Below, in pieces: positions 36,901-48,900 of a stretch of 64,000 bases of DNA. Position 1 is the stretch's first letter, and each line of letters starts with the position of its first letter. The notes under the pieces were generated by a model. The model had not been told where the DNA came from. It searched no databases and saw nothing but the letters and a program-made list of their open reading frames with translations. Made by a program: the position numbers and the translations under genes. Source of the DNA: Maniola hyperantus (Eukaryota; Arthropoda; Insecta; Lepidoptera; Nymphalidae); NCBI RefSeq assembly GCF_902806685.2, contig NC_048539.1, forward strand, positions 12,226,501-12,290,500. Reading direction: 5' to 3'.

Positions 36901-39900
36901 CGCAGTGCACAATGCACCTTTTACGCGTGTTAGGGTCAATAGAACTATAAAATAGTATGCGATACTCGTGACTTAGTCAAGTCCAAGTCATGCATCATGC
37001 ATTTATGGCCTACATATGTCACACGTATCTTAATGTACTATACGAAAACTACCTTTCTCTCTCTCTAATGTCTCCAAATCGACGATATGGAATAAAATAA
37101 ATATAACGCGTCCAAACGTCTTCGTTTGGACGGAAGGAAAACCGTTTCCGCCATGTTGTGACATCTTAAGTAGATATAAATTTTTAGAATTTAATTTTGA
37201 ATTAAATAAAACACCGATTTCATAATCCTTTCTCGATACTACAAAAATATCGATTTGATTTGGTTAGGGCGCATCACTTTATTATAGAGCCATCGAAAAA
37301 TTGCATTTTTGACATCTGTCAGTTACAAACAAAATAATATTATGTACGTCAAATACGCAATCTCTCGTTGGCTCTACATTAACTATAGTCCGTATAAATA
37401 TGACTTCTCACGCGCCACTTTAACTATATGGGTCAATTAATTTAAAATATGTAAGTACTAAACCGTACTTTTTTACGTAACATGACATTTGACATAAAGT
37501 TAAAATGGCGCGTCAGAAGTCATTTTTACGCATTATATTAGCTTTGAAGTTTGAACTGTCACCCATATCATGGTTTCTGAAATATACTATAATAGCATAT
37601 AAACAATAAACATAGCAATGGCCCAGTGACACAAGGACATTAGAGCCATTTTAAAATGCCGTTTTTGATATTAACAGCCAAGGTACTGGACGGCCAAATA
37701 ACAATATTGCACATATGTCTTTAACAAAGAAAATCTTTATACCTTTCAAATATATACTGAAATATAATACCTTTTGTATAGGTATAATATATATAGATTC
37801 AGTTTGACTGAGACGGTTCGCGAGGTTGCGCACGGGTTGCGACAGGGACAGTTTACGTTAAAACTAAGGAATTCAACGTAGCAGTCACCCTCCCACAACC
37901 CGCTCCCTACCCCACGAGCTGTCTCAGTCACGAAGTACATCTATACGTTTTATTTCATGTCTGAATCATTTGCTTATATTTTTAAGAAACCAAATTGCAC
38001 AAAAAGATATAGATTGAATGGCCTTTGATATTTTTTTTCCTTAATTACGAATATTAAGTGTCAAAAGCGGCCTATTAAAATGGCTTGACAATAGTGTATA
38101 TTAGGATTTAACGAAATATTAGACAACACGAAGTAGACAGTCTATCGAGTTATTGGGGCAAAATGCCTACATCGTCGTTATAGGTGTACCGTTTGACTGA
38201 GACAGCTGGTAGGATAGGGTACGGGTTACGGGAGAGTGACAGCGACTTTGAATTCCTTGATTTTTACTCCCGCAACCCACGAGTCGTCTCAGTGAAATGA
38301 TATACCTTTAGTAAAAGTTATTTGCGATGGACCTACCTGAGACGTTAAGGGTGAAGCCAAACGAGCGTCATTTTGTGATTTCACACGATTTGATTTTGAG
38401 AGTCACGTTTTTTGAAACAACGACTAAAATTTAATATTTTTGCCTGTGTCGTAGCTAAGTAGAAAACGTTAGAGTTTCAAAAATAATAAAATATATGAGT
38501 CGTCAAAATCACAGTACAATAACAGTTTGGGAAAGTTCGAATATCTAGCTGAAAAATTATCTCATCGGTCCGTCGCAAAAAGCCCAAGAAAACCCAAAAA
38601 ATACTATCGACTCAAAGTATCTTCTGAACTCCCAGACATCCTCCGTCCATTCCTGGCGTCTTCCACCTCCAAGTGCCCGTTACACCCGTTCGAAATCTTC
38701 GCAGGCCGTTTCTTGTACATAATATCCCATATATGGTGCACGATTAGGTCTATAGCCACTGCAACAACGGAAAACGACCTTGAGTCGTGGGTGACAGGGT
38801 CTTATTTAGCAGCTACATGAGAGCATAGCCGCTGCAAGAAGTTGGTAAACTCGACTTTGGTCAGATAGAATATCCATGTAAACAAAATTTTGAAACTCGA
38901 CAATTTTATGTACGCTCAAAGATAATCTTTGTAACGCTGTATAACCACAGAGTTTTATGGCATGTTTAAATGTGACTGGAATCGGAATTTCTTTTTAAAT
39001 TTAACTTGAGTTAGGGCTAGTCACGACAATACTACATTGCTGCCATCCTAAATAGTTACAAAAATAGTTTTTGAGTCATCGCCAACGTGGAAATTTTCAA
39101 AAACTAATGTTTCATAAAAATAATCCTACATATGACCAAGGTTTTTAGTTACTTTTATCCTACGTAGCAAACTTTTTAGAAACAGTTTCTTTCAATTCCC
39201 GTGTTTTTGGCGATAACTCTTAAACTATATTTCGCAGACGGCTTTTTAGGTATAGGACGTCAGATTCGGAGGGATTTGGATCTAAGACTTTTCGATTTCA
39301 TTTCACTCCCTAACCCGATGAGCTATTGAGGCTTTTCGTTTTGAGTTACAAAAATGTCATTGAATTATCCATTTGTATTTTTGGAGCTGTCTAAAAAAAT
39401 AGACAAACCGCTTTTGGTAGAAACGCGTAAGCCATCGCTTACGCGTTTCTACCAATGCATAGGACTTTCTCACAGCGAACTATAATTATACCATTTCCCG
39501 CAGGTGGCTCATAAGGTAGGGCGCGAGTTGCGGGCGGGTTACCGTTGATTCAAAAACCATGGAACTCAAACGTCGCTGTTAATCCCTGCCGCAACCCCCA
39601 CCCTACCCTACGAGCCGTCTCAGTCGAACGGTACGGTACACCTATGAATGAAACCGTGATAAACAATACTTTAGAAGTTCTAAAACGTTGTGCAAAGCGC
39701 ATCGCTTATGTGTATCTCCAAAAAGTTTTCAACGATCAGTTTGTAAGTCTCAGCTAAGTAAAAATAGTGTACTTATAAGCATCCGAACTAACAAAGGGAT
39801 CAGGAGGGAGCCAGGTTGTGACGCCTTAGCTAGAAATATGTTTTAATGTAGAAAAGATATTAAAAACATATTGAATCAAAATTTATTTCTAGCTAAGGCG

Positions 39901-42900
39901 CAATTTATACAGATAAGGCGTAAAGCAAGCGGCATGCCTGCGCCGCACCGTTTGAGTATAATTCACGACGCGTCGCTGTCATACATTTTGTATGAATAAG
40001 TTTTGAAGCGGCACCATATCTGCGCCGCGCGCCCCTTTGCCTTACGCCTTTCCTGTATAAATTGCGCCTAAGACGTTACAACGTGGCGGATTTTTTCCCT
40101 TCGTCAGTTCGGAGGCATTTACAGTTTCTCAGACAAAACCAGAAACAAGAATCATTTGAAAAACTTCATAATATCGGTTTTCATTTGTTTTGTTTACATG
40201 AATGGAAAGTACTCAACCAAAGTGGCCTAAGTTTTGGGGGAAAGAGCTTGTTGCAGTGGCTATGACCTGAAAATATACTTACCTTACCTTTGGAGAATAT
40301 AATATGAAAACTACTTAAAAATAAACATTTTACCTACCTTATTACCTATAGGGTATAGAAACTTAATCCGAAATATTATAATCTAATGACGGATTTTTAC
40401 CGCAAATCAAAACGATGTAACTCGTTCAAATTAACGTTGTCTCAAATACACAAACACTTTCAATGTAAAAGGCTAACTAAAATTATATTTGTACTTTCTT
40501 TGATTTATCCTGAAACTTTAAAAAGATTATTAGAATTTGAATACCTCAAGACTTTTTAGCATTTTATTTAAATTCACATTTTTAAGAAGCTATTTGTTGT
40601 TTTTAGTTTCATTTAGGGCATTCTGTTTTAGGGCACGGTTTCACTAGGCGTATAGTTTACGCTCGATTTTGAGCAACAAATCGGAGGCTACAAATACAAA
40701 TCCGTGCTTTTACCGCAAACTATTTTATATATATATAAACCCAAATATGCGTAGTGATTGTTCGTGCTCCATGGGAAATATACTTAGATGATTGGTTGGT
40801 GTATCAAAATAATTAACGCGAAATGAGATTTTTGTCTCTATAATTTGTATGGGATTACGTACCAGAGAGAGCGCTATACTAACTTCTTTTTGTGGATAGA
40901 GTATAGCTCAAGCGAACAGTGAGCAAAATATACACTTAGTGAGACCACACCCTTAAAATAAAATATGTAGGTACTTGTAATAACTTTTAGTCGAGCTGTA
41001 GCGATCTTATCGTGTCGATATCGGATAAAAACTCTTTTGCACAAAATACAAGACTTACCTAAATTATCTGCGCCGCGCGGTATGATGACGTCAGCAAACT
41101 TTTTGGTCTGAAACAACACATTTTAAATTTAATAACCAATAATTTGATCCTAAAGTAATAATAAACTACCAAAAATTTCCAAAAATTTTATTCGATCGAA
41201 AAGTGCAATAAAAATGCATTTTAATTTTGCATGTCAAATTTCGCCACGAAAACGCTACCCGCCATATATTTAGGTTCATGAGCTGTCATGACGTCACACG
41301 GATTGGTAAGCAACGGTGTTTTCTTAGTGAAATGCACTATAACTTCAATCCATGTGACGTCACAGTCGGACACATACGTCACATGGTGGCTACGGTATCA
41401 TGCGTTTTGGGTATTTGAAGAATAGATTAAAAAAGTGAATCTTTAAAATCTAAATATCTTACCGGCAGACAGAACTCCTCGAAGGCCGGCTTGACGAAGT
41501 TCATGTACTGGTTCAGTACCTGCTCCAGGTCGCGGCCTCGCTCCATTATGTCACGCGGCACTGGAAACCATATTTGGATATTTATCTACCTGACTGCTCA
41601 GAAGGAGGGCAATGTGCTTAGGCAGAAGAATCTTAAAGTGGTTCATAAATCCATACTAATCCATACTAATATTATAAATGCGAAAGTGTGTCTGTCTGTC
41701 TGTCTGTCTGCCAGCTTTTCACGGCTCAACCGTTCAACCGATTTTGATGAAATTTGGTAGGGTGAGGACATAGGCTACTCTTTATCCGGAAAATCAAAGA
41801 GTTCCCACAGGATTTTTAAAACCTAAATCTACGCGGACGAAGTCGCGGGCATCATCATTCTAGTTATAAATATACAAAAGTGTGTCTGCCTGACTGTTTC
41901 ATTTTTACAGCCAACCACTTAACCATCTTTGATGAATTTTTGTACAGAGATAGCTTACAAGGTTAAAGACCTGGACTACTTTTTATCAACGATAATAAAC
42001 AACAAGTTCACATTGGATTTTTAAAAGCCTAAATCCATGTTTCAACAGATTTCAACCTAAACTTTAGAACCTGTCATAAACTTCATCTAGTATGTAGTTA
42101 GGTTTTATTGGTACAAATACAAGTCTCAGGATGAAATAAATAGAGCACACTCTGACTTTGCTTAGACTTAAGACAGAGTTAAAACGAGACAGATATCTCT
42201 CAAGTAAATCTGTCTCATTTTAACTCAAGTCTGAGCAAAGTCAAAGTGCGCTCTATAGAGCGCACTTTGACTTCTACTTCTTTGATCTATAGATCTCAGC
42301 CTTAGTCAATGTGTATTGAATCCAAAGGTGAAAAGTTTAGTACTATAACAATCTACTACTCAACATTTACAATCTAGAACAAACCTGCACAGCTAAGAGT
42401 TCTCCGTAATGTTCTCAAAGGTGTGTTAAGTCTGCCAATCATCACTGGGCCAGAGTGGCAGAGTGGTGGTACTATGGACCTTCTTATTTTGAAAGGAGTT
42501 CTATGAGCAATGGGTTGATCATGATGATATCTTCTCAGACCTGGGCGCGCTTTGAACCCTCATAGCTTTAGTTCTAAGACATCATTGTATTGCAAATTCA
42601 GCAAGTAACAATCAGAAAAAGTATTACAATAATACCCAATTTGAATAAATGATTTGAGTTTGAGTTTGAGATACCAATCTAACCTGTGGATAGTGCCACT
42701 CACCTCGCCTAGCCAGCCTAGTGTCAGAGTCAGTGTCAACAAACAGCTTCATGTGGAACAGGTCTCTGACTTCAGGGAAGTAGAACACTAGGATGCCTTC
42801 AATTAGAACCACATCTGCTGGGTAGATGGTGTGTGAGCGGTGGCTAGGGGAACAAATAAATCATTTGAAGATGGTTTGAGGTCATACAGGACCTGAGCCA

Positions 42901-45900
42901 TAGATAGCACTTGTGACTGCACATGTAAGGTGCCCACGAAGGAAAAATAACTCGAAGACGATTTCACAAGTTTATTTGTCGGTTTTCATTACAGAACTAC
43001 CTGCCTATTAGGCCACACGGCTTTTATATTGTTTATCATGAATGAATTCAGCTATTAATCGAAATGACGTGAAGTTACCTTCGTTCATTCCTTACGATTC
43101 GTTTTCAAAGTATCTTAATTAAAGTCATTATTATGTTAACAAACAAATATATGTAATACTACTTTGATAAATCATTTTAGTAATTTTAACGATTAGCAAG
43201 CTTAGTAAGTAAGTTACTTTAAATAGATATGCAATTTAGGGATGTGTATTGTCAACAACATTTGATTGAATGAATCACATAAGGTTTAGGTTGCAATATT
43301 CTTCATTCAATCAAATGTTTCCTTCATATTATATTTAATGCGCTCTATTAATTATGGCCATAGTATTTAACTCATTACAAATGTTAATATTTATAACATG
43401 ATTTCTAACACACATAGCACATTATAAATGCGAAAGTGTGTTTGTTTGTTGATTTATCTTCCAATCACGACACAATGGAGCAAAGGATCAACATCATTTT
43501 GTGAGTTAAAGATCTGAAGAGTGACATAGGTTACTTTTTACCCTGGAAAATCAAAGAGTTCCCACAGCATTATTAAAACTTAATTTCACGCGAATGAAGT
43601 TGTGGACATCAGCTAGTCTGTATGTAAAAAGAAAAAGCTGCAAAGCTGACTGACTGACTGATCTATCAGCACACAGATCAAACTACTGAACTGATCGGGC
43701 TGAAATTTGACATGCTATTGTTATGTAGATTTTTGAAAATTCAATCCTAAAGGGGTAAACCAAAAAAGCCTCAATAGCTCAATTGGTAAAGGAGTGGACT
43801 GAAAACTGAAAGATCGACGGTTCAAACCCCGCCCGTTGCACTATTGTCGTACCTACTCCTAGCACAAGCTTCACGCTTAGTTGGAGAGGAAAAAGGGGAA
43901 TATTAGTCATTTAACATGGCTAATGTAATTTAAAAAAAAAAACAGAGGTTTGAAATTTGTGTAGTCCACACGAACATAGTTGCAGGCATAAACTAATCAC
44001 AAATATATTGCAAGATGTCCGAGCAACATTATCACGTTGACTACTGAGATGGAGTATGATGGATGACATGGAGGAGGGTGTGGATTGCAGGAGGAGAACA
44101 GTGAGTTTGGCCTTGACTTTTATGTCTATTGTCACCTTCACACAACTCACACCCATACGTAGGAGCTGTCTCAATGAAACATTGTTTATAAGGATTTTTA
44201 TTCAAATTCCGTCTACCTTCACTAATCAATTTCAATTTTTCCTTTGCATAATTGTGTCAAGTCAGCCATCATCAGAAAACATCATCTCTTTTATCAAAAT
44301 CTAATGAGTAATTTGAGCAATACTAGGAAATAGATGAATATACCCTCAGACATATTGTGTCTGAGGCTATTCATCTATAGATAAGAAAAATTATACTATA
44401 CCTTTCTTAAGCACAAGCTTTTATATAACAAATAGATTTCTCACCTTATAGAATTTGTGATATAATCATACTCTGGCACTTCAACCTTCTTTCCAGCGAG
44501 TATATCTCTGAGTATTGTCAAAAGCTTCTTATCATCAAAAGCATCTGGATGGTCAAAGTTGAACTGTCCACGTTCTGCTCGGAGTCGCTCGGAGGGAGTG
44601 AGTGTGCGGTAGAAGGAGTCTTGGCTGATGCACACAACTCGCCTCTCTGTTTGTTCTTTGTGCTGCTGGCCCAGCTTCTCCATTATGCGCTGGCATACTG
44701 TTGACTGGTAGGAAAAGAAAAGGCAATTGTAACTATTTACATTGAACTTTTTATTAGACTAACTTATGTTCGCGAGTTTGTCCGCGTGGACTACACAAAT
44801 TTCAAACCCCTATTTCACCTCCTTAGGGGTAGAATTTTCAAAAATCCTTTATTAGCAGATGCCTGCGTCATAATAGCTATCTGTATGCCAAATTTCAGCA
44901 CAATCCGTCCAGTAGTTTGAGCTGTACGTTGATAGATCAGTCACTCGGTCACTTTTTCCTTTTATATGTTTAGAATACTTGTCTAATCCAAGACAAGCAA
45001 TGAGTCTTGAGAGATTTATAACTGTCATGTATAAAAACCTACCTACATCATTTGTTTACCTTTTTATAATAAAAAGATAATACAAGTGGGTAAGAGGAAA
45101 AATGATATTGTTGTACTGTCATGCTACTTAGCTCAATAAACACGTTCTCTGATTAAATATCGTATTATTTAACATAATAGTGGCGACGAGGCGCAAATTC
45201 GATTAAAATGGATCATAAAGCAGTGAAATTTGGTGAATTTAACCCTAAAATAGATATATGGGACAATTACATCGATCGATTGAAGTTTTGTTTTGAGGCT
45301 AATGGCATCATGTTGGATGGCGCAAAACGAGCCAATTTCTTTACTGTGTGTGGAGCAGAAGTTTTTGAAACATTTTTAGCTTTGATTACACCAAGAAAAG
45401 CCAGTGATGTGACATTTGTGGAAATTGAAGCTATTTTGACAAAACATTACAGCCCAAAACCAAATGAAATTTCAATGTCATACAAATTCTATACACGGAA
45501 TCAGAATACAAATGAAAATGCATCCGAATATATTGCACAGTTACGAAAAATTAGCTCTAAATGTAATTTTATGGAATTAGAACGGATGTTACGCGACCGA
45601 CTAGTGTGTGGCATGAAGGATCGTCGTCTACAGTACGAACTTTTTAAAAAAGATAACCTGCGTTATCAAGACGTCGTTGATGCCATGCTAGCTGCCGAAA
45701 CGGCGGGAAAAGACTGCCACATGATTCAGTCATCTACAAGTACAGACAGCAGCTGCACAAGCTCAAACGGTGCAGCAGCCACTACAAATCAAGGTTCCTC
45801 AGTGGAAGCCATGGATATTAATGCAGTACAGACTAAGACAAACATACGACTATGTTACCGGTGTGGGGACCGTCATGGTGGGGAATGTAGATTTGTTAAC

Positions 45901-48900
45901 GCCACTTGCCGATTCTGCAAGAAAATCGGCCACATTGAGAAGATCTGTTTATTAAAGAAGAAGTCTAAGAAGAGCATTAACTTCACCGATGATGAAATAG
46001 CTACACACTTGAATGGCCTTTACAGTATTCAATGTGAAACTAAAGTAGCACCATTTGTGGTTGAAGTTTTATTGGAAGGCATACCTGTAATACTTCAGGT
46101 GGACACAGGCGCAAGTTTCTCAATAGTCAATGAACGCACTTGGAAGAAGATTAAATGCCAAAACCTACACATCATTCTCCAACCAGTGTCACTTACTCTA
46201 CGCACATGGACAGAAACACCTGTCATGTTACTCGGCCAAACTAAGTTACAAGTTCAATACAAAGACATCAAATGTACCTTAAATGTAATTGTAGCAAAAG
46301 GGGGTGGTCCCAATCTTCTGGGACGGGACTGGTTGACCCCGTTGAATATTGCACTAAACATTAATTTTATGTCGAGTAGTGATCTTATGAACATTGACAA
46401 GACAATTTCTAAATACAGTGACATCTTCAGAGATGGACTTGGCACATTTACTGGAGATCCTATTACTATACATCTAAAACCTGACGCTACACCTAGATTT
46501 TTAAAAGCACGTCCGGTACCTTACGCTATCAAAGCTAAAGTTGAAAAGGAAATTGACCGCCTGGTGGCAGAAGGTGTACTACGGCCATTGTCCTTTTCAG
46601 AGTGGGCGACACCAGTCGTACCAATAATAAAGAAGTCAGGTGATGTCCGATTGTGTGGAGACTATCGCAGTACTGTCAACCAAGCTACAGAGTCAGACAC
46701 TTACCCTATGCCGACAGCGAATGAGGTATTTGCTACAGTTGCAGGTGCTAAGTTTTTTACAACATTAGACCTTGATAGAGCATACACGCAAGTAAAAGTT
46801 AGTGACAGCACATCAAAAATATTAACTTTAAACACATGCAAAGGTCTTTATTCAGTTCATCGGTTACCTTTTGGAGTCAAAGCTTGTCCTGGAATATTCC
46901 AAAGATTAATGACAGCATTGCTAGCAGGAATACAAGGAGTCGCAGTTTTAATTGATGACATTATTGTGAGTGGTCCGACAATGCTTCTTATGCAACAACG
47001 ACTCGAAGCGGTTCTAAACCGTATACAGAAGGCAGGATTTCATCTTAACAAGACCAAATGTAAATTTGCTCAGGAGAAAGTTGAGTTTTTAGGTTTTGTG
47101 ATCAATGGAGAAGGTATACACCCCGCTCCGAGCAAAGTGGAAGCCGTCTTGAAAACACCTGAACCTAAAAGTGTACAAGAGTTACAGGCGTTTTTAGGAT
47201 TATACAATTTCTATGAAAGGTTTATACCTCACAAAGCAACTTTACTGGAGCCGTTGCACAGACTCCTTGATAAATCACAAAAATGGCGGTGGACTGAACG
47301 TGAACAAGAAGCTTTCAGTAAAGCCAAACAAATGCTTACATTTAATACTACATTAGTTCATTATGATTTGAATAAACCACTAATACTCACATGTGATAGT
47401 TCAGAATATGGTGTTGGGGCAGTGTTATCACATGTGAGGGAAGACGGACAGGAACGTCCGATCGCAATGAGCTCTAGGACGTTGAATACACATGAAAGAC
47501 GATACTCACAATTGGACAAAGAAGCTACCGCAATTATGTTCGGCATTAAAAAGTTCCACAACTATTTGGCTGGGAGGTCTTTTACGGTGATAACCGACCA
47601 CAAACCTCTGCTTGGAATTTTTGATCCAAAAAGACCTATGCCATCTATTTTATCGCCCCGTTTGACAAGAATCTCTATAGCATTAACGGCACACGATTAC
47701 AATATTGCTTATCGACCAGGAACTCAAATCGCCAATGCAGACGGTTTAAGTCGATGGCCTTTACCGGTGCCTGAGCTAGAAGAAGAACCTTTATATGAAA
47801 TACTTCTAATGGCAGAAAAACTAGAAGATTTTCCTTATTCTGCTCTTGAGATAGCATCCGAAACTAAAAAAGACCAAACACTCTCACGAGTTGTTCACTT
47901 TCTACAATGTGGATGGCCAAACAAGGTTACAGATAGAAATTTACGAACCTATTGGCTACATAGAACAGAATTGTCTTTACAAGATGGCTGTGTATTACTT
48001 GGATGTCGGGTTGTTATACCACAGCCTCTTCGACAAAACATCCTACACATGCTGCACACCACACATAACGGCATTGTCCACACAAAGGCACTGGCCCGGA
48101 GTTATGTGTGGTGGCCACAGTTGAATGAAGACATAGATGAATTGGTCAGCAATTGTGCTAGGTGCTTAGAAAATAGACATATGCCTCCAAAGTCTTCACA
48201 CGAGTGGGTCATCCCTTCAAGGCCATGGTCTAGAATTCATATAGACTTTGCAGGACCATTTATGAATAAGAATTTTTTTATAGTCGTCGATGCCTTCTCT
48301 AGATGGCCAGAAGTGTTAATGGTAAACAACACAAATTCCACAACAGTGATTCACCACTTAAGGAATTTATTTGCTACACATGGAATATGTGAAACCCTGG
48401 TATCTGACAATGGCACTGCTTTTGTGTCCAGTGAAATGAAATCGTTTCTGGAATCCAACAAAGTAAAACATGTGACATCCGCACCATACCATCCGGCCAC
48501 TAATGGTTTGGCAGAACGCATGGTACAGACAGTAAAGGAAAAATTACGGAAGATGGAGGGACCATGGGAAATAAAAATTCCGAACATGTTGTTAGGCCTA
48601 CGCGTTACTCCATGCTGCACAACAAAGAAAAGTCCTGCCGAACTGTTGATGAATAGACGCCTTCGCACGCTAATGGATACCCTACACCCTGATAATATAC
48701 AACACAGAAGAATAGAAAACCAAATCATGAATAACGCCCAACAAAAAACCAGAGAAACTAATGTGTCACAAAAGGTCATGTACAGAAACTACTCAAGCGG
48801 ACCGAGATGGTTACCAGGGCAGGTTGTGGAGAAAAGCGGCCCGTCTAGCTACAGGATACAAACCGGAGATGGTGCAGTGTTAAGACGACATATGGACCAA

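Noticed and set aside
37949..37954. AATAAA as the poly(A) signal of Uck exon a
   Set aside because: It lies 650 bp downstream beyond two repeats; plausible but unsupported, so not listed as a terminator.
43767..43840. tRNA gene (Phe-like, with GACTGAAAACTGAAAGATC)
   Set aside because: The acceptor ends do not pair and a poly(A)-tailed SINE body follows.
48351..48779. Long antisense open frame within the gypsy integrase
   Set aside because: It mirrors the coding frame of an intact integrase and has no independent signals.
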